A DNA stretch of 55,898 nt. Origin: Gammaproteobacteria bacterium. Lineage in GTDB: Bacteria; Pseudomonadota; Gammaproteobacteria; GRL18. The stretch is from positions 1 through 55,898 of the forward strand of contig JADGEK010000024.1 in the NCBI GenBank assembly GCA_016744395.1, given 5' to 3'. Under the pieces are notes generated by a model. It searched no databases and had not been told where the DNA came from. It saw nothing but the letters and a program-made list of their open reading frames with translations. Shown one piece after another: positions 37,444 through 47,000 of the stretch (positions are counted from its first letter, which is position 1; each line of letters starts with the position of its first letter). Position numbers and translations under genes: made by a program.

Positions 37444-39420
37444 ATGTCAAAAAAAATGATTCATTCACTTAAATTTCAAATCACAGCAGTCCTGGCTATT
37501 TTATTGTCACTGTTTTCATTTGCCATTACCTATACTCTTTATAATATTAATGAAAGAGAAAAAGAAATGGCGGCGTTGCATTTAATTAATCGCTTGCAAT
37601 TAATCACTAATTATATGGATTTACAGAGCTTTAACTATTTAAAAAATGCCCCCCAGAATACTAATGCCTACCAACGTGATATTAATTTGTACTACGATGA
37701 TTTAAAAGGTCAGATTGATAATAAAAATGACATCATTACCTGCTTTACTGATGAGCATTTGACTGCAGAGCTGGTGGATATGGACAGTGGTATCGATTTA
37801 AATCTAGATGATAACACTAAAAAAACATTGAATCGTTTACAAGAAACCTGGAATACTTATTATCAGGAATTAAATGATACCTTAGGTCAACGAAATGAGC
37901 ACCCCAAATTAGCGGCAGCGGCACAATATATTACCGATAATCAGAGCCGTATAAAAAATCTTGAGGAAACGGTCGTTAAGCAATTACAGCATGATTTGAA
38001 AAAACGGATTAACTGGATTAGCTCTGTTAATAAGATGATTTTAGCTGCTGCCTTTGTGGTTGCACTCATGACACTCATTGGTTTTTATATTAAAGTGATC
38101 ATTCCACTCAATAGAGCAGTTGAAGGTTTTAATCGGGTGGCAAAAGGGGATTTTGGTCATCAGGTTGTGATCAGCAGTGACAATGAAATTGCATCCATTG
38201 CAAAAAGTTTTAATCATTTATCACTACGACTGAATTCTATTTTTCAGTTGATACACCGAGTTCAGCAAGGTGATGATCTGGACTCTACTTTAGGTTTTAT
38301 TGCTGAACAATTTTCTTCCATTTTGCCAATAAACTGGACCAGCGTGCTTCTGCATAATGGCAATGCAACCATGTTGGAGTTACAAAAAGCCTATATTGAT
38401 GGCAAGCCTCATCGTTTACCTAGAATTCATTTTTCTTTAGAAGCCACATTATTAGAAAAAGCCATTAATAGTGAAAAACCTTTATTAATATCAAATCTTC
38501 AAGAGGTGGCAGCTAATAATAAAAAATATGTGTTCTTGCGCTTGTTGGCTAAAGAAGGTATGCAAAGTGCCATTTTTCTACATTTAACTGAAGCGACACA
38601 AGTGCCAGGGATGCTGATTTTTGCTTCAAGAGAAGAGAATGCATACAATGAGGAACACATTGAATTACTCAACAATATTGCTCATCTTGTTACTCATAGT
38701 TTTGGTAAAACAGTGAAAATGGCAGAACAAAGACGTTTAGCTGCTATTGGTGAATTTACATCAGGTATCGTGCATGAAGTTCGAAATCCTTTAACGACGA
38801 TTGGCCTGGCTTTAAAATATTTTGGACGTCTTGAGCTTGATGAAGATGGCAATGAATGGGCTGAAATTTCAAATCGTGAATCTGAAAGAATGGGGCGTTT
38901 ACTTGAAGATATTTTACTGTATGCAAAACCAGTCCAGTTGAATTTGAAAACCATCAATTTTCTGGATTTTTTGAATGAATTTATTCACACCAATAAAGCA
39001 ATTGGTGAATCTAAAAATATTGACCTCGAAATGCCTGAATGCATTCGAAAAAAAGAACATTATGATGACCAAATAAAAGTGAGAGCTGATACCGATCGCT
39101 TGAGCCAAATTTTATTGAATATCTATCGAAATGCCATAGAAGCGGCTGATGATGACAGTAAAATACAATGCCTATTTTTAAGTGATCATGAAGCTCATAC
39201 CGTGACAATGACCATTAATAATCAGGGAAAAGCTATTCCTGAAGATATTTTAAAGCGTATTGGGGAGCCTTTCTTTACTACTAAAAATCGTGGTACAGGC
39301 TTAGGGATGGGTATTGTAAAACGTATGGTGGATGCACATAGTGGTCAATTAAGAATCACATCTTCTGTTGAAAAAGGGACCGATGTTATCATTACACTGC
39401 CTTATGTCGGTGTGGCTTAA
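37444..39420 (+). CDS. membrane histidine kinase with HAMP and GAF domains
   Basis: 658 residues: membrane helix 1 (ITAVLAILLSLFSFAITYTL), a helical periplasmic sensor domain (about 32-195), helix 2 (MILAAAFVVALMTLIGFYI), HAMP (VIIPLNRAVEGFNRVAKGDF), GAF-like domain (about 280-425), and a kinase core. His444 lies in GIVHEVRNPLTTI; N box NIYRNAIEAAD and G boxes RGTGLGMGIV are intact. NtrB/ZraS-like. No response regulator lies next to it in the same direction, but it diverges from the FixJ-type pair and could supply phosphate to that regulator. Confidence 0.9.
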   Translation: MSKKMIHSLKFQITAVLAILLSLFSFAITYTLYNINEREKEMAALHLINRLQLITNYMDLQSFNYLKNAPQNTNAYQRDINLYYDDLKGQIDNKNDIITCFTDEHLTAELVDMDSGIDLNLDDNTKKTLNRLQETWNTYYQELNDTLGQRNEHPKLAAAAQYITDNQSRIKNLEETVVKQLQHDLKKRINWISSVNKMILAAAFVVALMTLIGFYIKVIIPLNRAVEGFNRVAKGDFGHQVVISSDNEIASIAKSFNHLSLRLNSIFQLIHRVQQGDDLDSTLGFIAEQFSSILPINWTSVLLHNGNATMLELQKAYIDGKPHRLPRIHFSLEATLLEKAINSEKPLLISNLQEVAANNKKYVFLRLLAKEGMQSAIFLHLTEATQVPGMLIFASREENAYNEEHIELLNNIAHLVTHSFGKTVKMAEQRRLAAIGEFTSGIVHEVRNPLTTIGLALKYFGRLELDEDGNEWAEISNRESERMGRLLEDILLYAKPVQLNLKTINFLDFLNEFIHTNKAIGESKNIDLEMPECIRKKEHYDDQIKVRADTDRLSQILLNIYRNAIEAADDDSKIQCLFLSDHEAHTVTMTINNQGKAIPEDILKRIGEPFFTTKNRGTGLGMGIVKRMVDAHSGQLRITSSVEKGTDVIITLPYVGVA

Positions 39421-39451
39421 AATTGCGAGCCATTCGCTCTAAAGCGCAGAC

Positions 39452-40444
39452 TTATTGACAACTCATTTTTATAAGCTGGATGGCTTGATGTGGATCTTTA
39501 ATCCGTTTAAGTTGAGTAAAAATTTCTTCAGCCTGAGTATAACTTGGCATTAGCCACTTTACCCATAATTTAAGGCGAGGTGCAACATATCGCTCATTGA
39601 GTTGGGGATTATTAATCATTAACTGGTATAAATTGTCCAGAACCAGACAGACATCCTGCCAACTAAAAGTGATAATGTCTTTATCTTCAAGAGTATATTT
39701 TATTTGTAATGCTAAATCTGGAGTGACCATTGCTCCTCGTCCTAACATCACACTCTCACATCGACTGCGTTCCTTACAGGCAAAATAATCTGCAACACTC
39801 CAGACTTCGCCATTCGCAATTACTGGGATATGAAGTTGTTCTGATATAGGGGCTAAGGCATCCCAATAGGCTGGTGGACGATAACCGTCTTTTTTGGTCC
39901 TTGCATGAATGGTGACCCATTCGGCCCCACCCTCTTGAATGGCCAAGGCATTGTCATGGGCCAGTGATTGATCTTCATAACCAAGACGCATTTTAGCCGT
40001 CACAGGAATATTTTTTGGGACAGAATGGCGTACAGAGCTGACGATTTGATTGATTTGAGTTGGGTACTTTAAAAGGCTGGCACCACCGTTACTTTTATTG
40101 ACGGTTTTAGACGGGCAACCAAAATTCAGATCAATGCCTTTGGCTCCTAATTCAATGGCCTTAGCTGCATTTTCTGCCATAGCAATAGTATCACTGCCCA
40201 ATAGCTGTAAAAAAATTGGAGTGCCTGATTTTGTGCAACTTAATTCTTTTTTGTCTTCATTAAATTCATTTTTTAACTCCCGTTTTAGCTCAGGAAAACG
40301 ACGGTAAAAAACACGATTAGGAAATAAAGTATCAGTGACACGTAGAAACTCAGTCACACATAAATCATAACCACCAATGCCTGTGAGCAGTTCTCGTGCA
40401 TAAACATCCGTCAAACCATCCATTGGCGCTAAGATTATTTTCAT
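39452..40444 (-). CDS. dusC: tRNA-dihydrouridine(16) synthase DusC
   Basis: FMN- and NADPH-dependent reduction of U16 in tRNA. 330 residues, slightly longer than E. coli DusC because of a charged insertion near residue 60 (KNEFNEDKKELSC). Motifs: LAPMDGLTDVYARELLT, the catalytic Cys in NFGCPSKTVNKSNGGASLL, KMRLGYED and HARTKKDGYRPPAYWD. The DusC assignment over DusA/DusB rests on YDLCVTEFLRV and ANGEVWS. It follows moeB after 15 bp. Confidence 0.93.
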   Translation of the reverse strand: MKIILAPMDGLTDVYARELLTGIGGYDLCVTEFLRVTDTLFPNRVFYRRFPELKRELKNEFNEDKKELSCTKSGTPIFLQLLGSDTIAMAENAAKAIELGAKGIDLNFGCPSKTVNKSNGGASLLKYPTQINQIVSSVRHSVPKNIPVTAKMRLGYEDQSLAHDNALAIQEGGAEWVTIHARTKKDGYRPPAYWDALAPISEQLHIPVIANGEVWSVADYFACKERSRCESVMLGRGAMVTPDLALQIKYTLEDKDIITFSWQDVCLVLDNLYQLMINNPQLNERYVAPRLKLWVKWLMPSYTQAEEIFTQLKRIKDPHQAIQLIKMSCQ

Positions 40445-40459
40445 CGTGAATGAGTCTGT

Positions 40460-41218
40460 TTAATGAGAACAGACAGGACATTGCGGGTCGGCAGGTAATT
40501 TTAAAGTGCGCCAATCCATAGTGAATGCATCAAGTAATAGTAATCGTGAGTAGAGTGGTTTGCCAATTGAGAGGATAATTTTCATTGCTTCAACGGCCTG
40601 AACACTACCAATAATTCCAACAACTGGAGATAGCACGCCATTTTCAGAACAAGTGGTTGCAATGTCATTTGCATCATCTTTATACAAACAGCGATAGCAT
40701 GGGCCTTCCCCCTGATTTGCAAAGACGATAACTTGCCCTTCCATCCGAATGGCTGCACCTGACACTAAGGGAGTTTGTGTGCTAAAACAAACCTTGTTTA
40801 ATAAAAAACGGGAGTCAAAATTATCCGTGCCATCGATAACGACATCAGCTTGTTTTACTTGTTCAGCCAAACTGGATTCACTCAGTTTACTGCTTAATGC
40901 TGTGACTTGAATTTCAGGGTTTAACTGTAATAAAGTCTTTTTAGCGGAGTCAGCCTTATTGGTTCCAATGCGTTGATGTGAACTATGGATGATTTGTCTT
41001 TGTAAATTTGATAAATCGACTTCATCAAAATCACAAATCACTAAATGACCTACGCCTGCAGAAGCGAGATACATGGCTATCGGGGAACCTAAACCACCCA
41101 TACCAATGATTAAGATTCGAGAATTAAGTAATTTTTCTTGCCCCTCTATGCCGACATAAGGCAGCATAATTTGTCGTGAGTAACGAAGTAATTGATCATC
41201 ATTCATAGTAAGAGCCAT
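40460..41218 (-). CDS. moeB: molybdopterin-synthase adenylyltransferase MoeB / HesA-ThiF family
   Basis: 252 residues with ATP-binding GMGGLGSPIAMYLASAGVG, DFDEVDLSNLQRQIIH, the conserved Cys in TTCSENGVLSPVVG and two zinc CxxC pairs (CYRC, CPVC). Adenylates the C-terminal Gly of MoaD-like (or ThiS-like) proteins to start sulfur transfer. No moaD, moaE or thiS gene is nearby, so the partner cannot be told from context and ThiF is a real alternative. Confidence 0.88.
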   Translation of the reverse strand: MALTMNDDQLLRYSRQIMLPYVGIEGQEKLLNSRILIIGMGGLGSPIAMYLASAGVGHLVICDFDEVDLSNLQRQIIHSSHQRIGTNKADSAKKTLLQLNPEIQVTALSSKLSESSLAEQVKQADVVIDGTDNFDSRFLLNKVCFSTQTPLVSGAAIRMEGQVIVFANQGEGPCYRCLYKDDANDIATTCSENGVLSPVVGIIGSVQAVEAMKIILSIGKPLYSRLLLLDAFTMDWRTLKLPADPQCPVCSH

Positions 41219-41790
41219 CAGTTTATAAAATTATCAATGGTTATTTATCATTACCAAGGAAGCAAAGTAAAAAGGTAAATTTTTGTGCTAAATATCGGTG
41301 CTTAATGGGTGAGCATTAAATCGCTATTTAGACACAGTTAGGGCTTGATTTAATCAGTCAGTATTTTAGCTCATCTATCGGTTTGAAGATACAATCGCTT
41401 CACAGTAAATAAGATAATTAAAGCAGTTTAATAACTGTTTATGAATAAAATGAGACTGGTATTATGTTTTTATTTTTGAAAAATAATGAGATTAAGACAT
41501 CATTTTATATGATATAAAAGATATATTGAAAAAAATGTGAATAAAATGCATATATATCAGGTCAAAACTTTACTTTATTAAACTCTGAGTTAGAATATCT
41601 TAATAAGGGTTTATTTATGTTCAGCCTTTCATGGGTTGTAACTAAAATGTGCATTGATTAAGTGCTACCTATCTATTTTAGTAACTTTTCATGCCATGCT
41701 TAAATTGAGATATAAGTCAGTTTTCTGTCTTGATGCGATTTAAGAACGGTATAAAAAGTTGTTTATATCATTCTATCCAGTGAGAAAAAA
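41219..41790. other. AT-rich leader region upstream of adk
   Basis: 572 bp without a recognisable gene or strong structure, unusually long for a core-gene upstream region here. It must contain the moeB (minus) and adk (plus) promoters. No conserved motif could be assigned. Confidence 0.45.
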
Positions 41791-43464
41791 ATGAGAATTG
41801 TTTTATTAGGTGCTCCAGGTTCAGGTAAAGGTACACAAGCAAAAAAATTGGTTGAAAAATATGGTGTTCCACAAATCTCAACAGGTGATTTATTGCGTGC
41901 TGCAGTGCAGGACGAAACACCTCTTGGAGTAAAAGCGAAAGAAGCAATGGAAGCAGGTGAATTAGTCACCGATGATATCGTTCTTGGAATTATTGAAGAG
42001 CGACTGAAAGAACCCGATGCTTTTTACGGCTTTATTCTGGATGGTTTTCCGAGAAACATACCTCAGGCTGAATCATTGGATAATATGCTTAATACTATTT
42101 ACAAACCACTTGAAAAAACAATACTCATTGATGTGGATCTTGAGGCACTCATGCACCGCCTGACAGGACGAAGAACCTGTGCAGATTGTGGGCAAATGTA
42201 TAATGTTTTCACCTCTGCCCCAATTCTGACAGAAGTCTGTGATAAATGCGGTGGCAAACTCATTCAACGAGCGGATGATAACAAAGAAACAATTGGTCAT
42301 CGGCTCAAGATCTACAGTTCACAAACTGAACCTCTGATTTCGTACTATAAACAACAAACTAAAAATGTTGCAATTAATGGTTCTGGAGATATTGACGAGA
42401 TATTTACTCGCATTACTAATGTACTGGATCCTCTGGTTAAAAATCCAGTTGAAAAGTCAGCGACTCAAGAGGTGGAAGAAGTGAAAACATCTGAAACAGT
42501 GGAAGTATTGGAAGATAAGGGAGCAGAACCTAAGAAGAAGGCTGTTACGAAGAAGAAAGTAGCGCCTAAGAAGAAGGCTGCTACGAAGAAGAAAGTAGCC
42601 TCTAAGAAAAAGGTCGCAGCGAAGAAGAAAGTAGCCTCTAAGAAAAAGGTCGCAGCGAAGAAGAAAGTAGCGCCTAAGAAAAAGGTTGCAGCGAAGAAGA
42701 AAGTAGCGCCTAAGAAAAAGGTTGCAGCGAAGAAGAAAGTAGCGCCTAAGAAAAAGGTCGCAGCGAAGAAGAAAGTAGCGCCTAAGAAAAAGGTCGCAGC
42801 GAAGAAGAAAGTAGTCTCTAAGAAAAAGGTCGTAGCGAAGAAGAAAGTAGCGCCTAAGAAAAAGGTCGTAGCGAAGAAGAAAATAGCGCCTAAGAAAAAG
42901 GTCGCAACGAAGAAGAAAGTAGCGCCTAAGAAAAAGGTCGTAGCGAAGAAAAAAATAGCGCCTAAGAAAAAGGTTGTAGCGAAGAAGAAAGTAGCGCCTA
43001 AGAAAAAGGTTGTAGCGAAGAAGAAAATAGCGCCTAAGAAAAAGGTCGCAGCGAAGAAGAAGGTAGCGCCTAAGAAAAAGGTTGCAGCGAAGAAGAAAGT
43101 AGTCTCTAAGAAAAAGGTCGCAGCGAAGAAGAAAGTAGTGCCTAAGAAAAAGGTTGCAGCGAAGAAGAAAGTAGCGCCTAAGAAAAAGGTTGCAGCGAAG
43201 AAGAAAGTAGCGCCTAAGAAAAAGGTTGCAGCGAAGAAGAAAGTAGCGCCTAAGAAAAAGGTCGTAGCGAAGAAGAAAGTAGCGCCTAAGAAAAAGGTCG
43301 CAGCAAAGAAGAAAGTAGCGCCTAAGAAAAAGGTTGCAGCGAAGAAGAAAGTAGCGCCTAAGAAAAAGGTCGCAGCGAAGAAGAAAGTAGCACCTAAGAA
43401 GAAAGTAGCACCTAAGAAAAAGGTCGCAGCAAAGAAAAAAGTGGTGCAAAAAAAGAAAAAGTAG
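41791..43464 (+). CDS. adk: adenylate kinase fused to a histone-H1-like lysine-rich tail
   Basis: Residues 1-216 are a complete adenylate kinase (AMP + ATP to 2 ADP): P-loop GAPGSGKGTQ, NMP domain STGDLLRAAV, DGFPRNIPQAE, and a long LID with a Cys4 zinc motif (Cys130, 133, 150, 153; TCADCG and CDKCGG). A Glu/Thr-rich linker (217-247) is followed by about 51 hexads of KKKVA(A/P/S/T) to the end, residue 557. Such tails occur in histone-H1-like DNA-binding proteins (AlgP, HctB type). The frame runs without interruption from kinase to tail, ending before a terminator, so one fused polypeptide is expected. The kinase should work; nucleic-acid binding by the tail is inference. Confidence 0.95.
   Translation: MRIVLLGAPGSGKGTQAKKLVEKYGVPQISTGDLLRAAVQDETPLGVKAKEAMEAGELVTDDIVLGIIEERLKEPDAFYGFILDGFPRNIPQAESLDNMLNTIYKPLEKTILIDVDLEALMHRLTGRRTCADCGQMYNVFTSAPILTEVCDKCGGKLIQRADDNKETIGHRLKIYSSQTEPLISYYKQQTKNVAINGSGDIDEIFTRITNVLDPLVKNPVEKSATQEVEEVKTSETVEVLEDKGAEPKKKAVTKKKVAPKKKAATKKKVASKKKVAAKKKVASKKKVAAKKKVAPKKKVAAKKKVAPKKKVAAKKKVAPKKKVAAKKKVAPKKKVAAKKKVVSKKKVVAKKKVAPKKKVVAKKKIAPKKKVATKKKVAPKKKVVAKKKIAPKKKVVAKKKVAPKKKVVAKKKIAPKKKVAAKKKVAPKKKVAAKKKVVSKKKVAAKKKVVPKKKVAAKKKVAPKKKVAAKKKVAPKKKVAAKKKVAPKKKVVAKKKVAPKKKVAAKKKVAPKKKVAAKKKVAPKKKVAAKKKVAPKKKVAPKKKVAAKKKVVQKKKK
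42532..43461 (+). repeat. 36-bp coding tandem repeat in adk
   Basis: About 25 tandem copies of a 36-nt unit encoding K-K-K-V-A-P-K-K-K-V-A-A. Unit copies differ by a few substitutions (GCA/GTA, GTA/ATA, GCG/TCT and others), and the order of variants suggests block duplications. Array length is likely to vary between strains. Confidence 0.9.
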
Positions 43465-43470
43465 AAAAAT

Positions 43471-43498
43471 AAAAAAGGGGCTGAAAGCCCCTTTTTTT
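43471..43498. terminator. strong bidirectional terminator after adk
   Basis: GGGGCT-GAA-AGCCCC (43477-43491) flanked by six A on the left and seven T on the right. It can end adk transcription and also the convergent minus-strand gene at 43612. Confidence 0.9.
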
Positions 43499-43611
43499 AT
43501 TGATGGATTTTTATCTTACCCAACAGATGCTCTTGATTAAGTAATGACAAAATTTATTTATCAAAATATCTGAATTAATACAGCCATATCGATGAGCATT
43601 AAAGCGAACAA

Positions 43612-43854
43612 TTAAGCACCAATATCACCTGGGGCTTCATCCAGTGGAAAAGGGCTTTGATTGTCAAGCCAGGCTTTCCATTGAGCATGATGTGTCACGT
43701 CGACTCCTTCTAATGTTGCTGATGTTTGTAGATGCTTTTGTAGATCAGATAAAAGCTCAGAATCCATTAGTTCAAAGTGTGACTGAACATTAGCATGCAG
43801 TAGGTTATAGATTAACTTTAATTCTGTCAGTGGGTAGTCTGTGATGCTTTTCAT
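43612..43854 (-). CDS. small conserved-looking protein, unknown
   Basis: About 80 residues from ATG 43854 (MKSITDYPL), preferred because GGAA lies about 10 nt upstream; ATG 43869 adds five residues. Soluble, mostly helical: LTELKLIYNLLHANVQSHFELMDSE in part, then SDLQKHLQ and EGVDVTHHAQWKAWLDN. The DVTxHxxWxxWL pattern looks like a conserved motif, but I cannot name the family. Confidence 0.55.
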   Translation of the reverse strand: MKSITDYPLTELKLIYNLLHANVQSHFELMDSELLSDLQKHLQTSATLEGVDVTHHAQWKAWLDNQSPFPLDEAPGDIGA

Positions 43855-44022
43855 CGTTATTGTTTCCATAGCCCTGATTAGTAAAAAAGTACAAAATAAA
43901 GATGACACTATATTAGCATAAATTTGCACCACTCTAGGTGCTTTTGTATACTTCTTAAAAGCTTAACCATTATTTTAGGATTATGCTAATGATTACTTTA
44001 CAGTGGCCATAAGGAAAATTGA

Positions 44023-47000
44023 TTGCGTGCCTCCATACGATTTAAAATCATTTTACTGACTGTTATTCCTATTGCTTTGATTTATCTTCTTATTTTTGGT
44101 TTTGGTGTTTATCAAATCCAAATACATTCTCGAGCGGATGTTGAAGAAGAAATGAGGCGTTTAACTCAGCACTATGCGGGTATTTTTTCAGGCTTTATGA
44201 ATGAATCTGCTCAGATCGCCCGTTCTACAGCCGCAATTATTGAACAAAACCCTAAAATTCCCGATCACCAGATTTATGCTCAGGTAAAATCAAACTTAAG
44301 ACATAACCGAATTGTTTATGGCAGTGCGATTGCTTTTGAACGCGATCCTGAGTATGACAACGAATTGTTTGCACCCTACGCTTATCGAACCTCTGGTCGT
44401 GTTCAAACCTTAGACATTGCTGATATTACCGACTACACAACAGGCCACTGGCAATGGTGGGATAAAGCTAAACGGGCCAAGCATCCAATTTGGACGGACC
44501 CGTATTTTGATAAAGGAGTGGGGGATATTGTGATGGCTACTTATGCTGTTCCTTTCTTTTATAAAAAACAGTTCAAAGGTGTTGCAACGATTGATTTGCA
44601 GTTAGAAATTCTCGAAGAAACGGTTAATCAGGGTATTGATGCGGATTTAGATTTATTGATAGTGACGAATAAAGGTGAATATGTTTATCATCCTGATCCA
44701 AAACAAATCATGACCAATTCAATTTACAGGGATGCAGAAAAATACCAGCAGGCAGGCATTAAGGCTCTGGCGGATAAAATGACTTCAGGAAAGCGCGGTA
44801 TCGTCCAGTTGAGCGCCTGGGAAACCAATCAGCGACAATGGGTTGCATTCTACCCCATAATCAATACTGAGTGGAGTATTGCTTTAAGAGTCCCAGAAAA
44901 AGTGGTACTGGCACAGGTCAGAAAACAAGGGATCCAGATTGCAGGTGTTTTACTCTTTTCTCTACTATTAATTATTATCACTGTTTGGTTGGTCATTGGT
45001 AAAATTACTCAACCTTTAGCCCGATTAACTGCTGGCGTTAAATCAGTTGCTGCGGGTAACTTAGATGCGACGGTTGAGGTGACAAGCAATGATGAAATTG
45101 GCTTGTTAGCACAAAGTTTTACTGATATGGCTGCAAAGCTGAGTAAGCGTGAGCTTGATATTCGAGAAGCACGCTCACAAGGTTTTAGTCGAATTGTTCA
45201 GGGACTCAAAGGCCGATATTTTTATTTTACTCATGATAAAAAAGGGCAAATTTCCTATGTCAGTCCATCAGTACAAGATATTCTTGGCTATACACCCGAT
45301 GAATTTCAAAATTTTTTCAAACAGTATTTTGTCGAAAGTCCTTTAAATGAACAAGCCTCTGAAAAAATTAAATTGTCATTTAGTGGCGAGCAGCAAGAGG
45401 CTTTTGAATTAGAGCTCGTTGCCAGGAATAGTGAACTGCTTCGATTTGAAGTGATTGAGGTGCCCGTCAAAGGAGAAGGTGGCAACATCATAGCTTTGGA
45501 AGGCATGGCACACGATATTACAGAAAGAAAAAGAGAAGAAGAAAAATTCAGGGTTTTATTTGAGAGTTCATCCCAGGCAAACCTGCTGTACTCAGATGAA
45601 GGAATACTCGATTGTAATAACGCATTTCTAGACCTTTTTGGCTTTCGTGGAAAAGAAGAAGTGCTTGGTTCACATCTATATTCTTTGACTCAGGCTATAC
45701 AACCTGATGGACAAGCGTCTTTTGATAAGTTGAATCTTTTAATGAGCCAGGCAATTGAAGTCGGGTATCAGCAATATGAATTGATGTTTGAGAGGGTTGG
45801 AGGTTCTTCTTTTCCTGCTGAAATTATCTTAACGGCTGCCACAATGAATGAGCAGCCTGTTTTTATTGGTCTTTTACAAGATTTAACGGAAAGGAAATTA
45901 ACGGAACAGGAAACTATCAATGCGAAAGAAGCTGCGGAAGAGGCTAATAAAGCAAAGAGTGAATTTCTTTCAAATATGTCTCATGAATTAAGAACTCCAC
46001 TTAATGGTGTGTTAGGTTATGCCCAAATTTTACAAAATGATCAACAGGTCACGGAAGATCAAATGGAAAGTCTGGATGCGATTAAAAGCTGTGGCCATCA
46101 TTTATTGACTCTGATTAATGATGTACTGGATTTATCAAAAATTGAATCAGGCAATATGGAGTTCATTGTTTCGCCAGTCGATTTATCTGAACTCATCAAG
46201 GGTGTTTACGATATGGTATTGCATCGGGTTGCGGCAAAGGGTATCAAGCTTGATTTGATGATGCAAGATGGTTTGCCTCGTGGTATTAAAACGGATGCCA
46301 CTAAATTGCGTCAGATCTTAGTTAATTTGTTAGGTAATGCGGTAAAGTTCACCCATAGCGGTACGATTGCGCTGCATGTTATGGAAGATTGTGAAAGAAA
46401 AACAGATGAGATAGTTGATCCTACTCATAAAGTCCAGCGTTCAATTTGTTTCATTGTGGCAGATACGGGCATTGGTATTCCAGAAGAAAAACATCAGTCG
46501 ATTTTTGATGCATTTCAACAAGCAAAAGATGGTATGGATGCGGGGGGTACAGGACTTGGGCTTGCGATTAGCCAAAGACTAATACAAGAAATGGGTGGCA
46601 CAAAAATAAAGCTTGAAAGCAGTTATGGCGAAGGGAGTGCTTTCTCATTCTCTTTGCCATTGATTGAAGTAAGCGATGATGAATTACTGATTCCGCGAAA
46701 TGAAATTTATGATGATTCTTTTATTCCGAGTTTACCAGAATATCTTGAAATTACTGCTCTAATTGTGGATGATCGTCAGACCAATCGAGATATATTAAAA
46801 CGGCTTCTTGTCGCATCTGGCTTTAAGACGCTGGAAGCAGATAATGGTAAAGACGCGGTAGAACTCACACTCAGGCACAGAATTCCATTGATTCTCATGG
46901 ACATTCGTATGCCTGAAATGGATGGCATTAGTGCCACTCAGCTCATTCGTAAAAAACTATCAGAAAAGCAAGAAGCCTGGGATATTACTATTATTGCGGT

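Noticed and set aside
42457..43449. Long minus-strand open frame (330 codons) rich in Leu, Arg, Phe, Tyr
   Set aside because: It is the exact mirror of the lysine-repeat region of adk; the periodic protein (RRYFLLRC-like) is a by-product of the DNA repeat.
42532..43461. CRISPR-like appearance of regular repeats
   Set aside because: Units are directly contiguous with no unique spacers and encode an in-frame protein tail.
36971..44022. Sigma-54 (-24/-12) promoters near the activator genes
   Set aside because: No TGGCAC-N5-TTGC-like element was found in the gene-free stretches examined.
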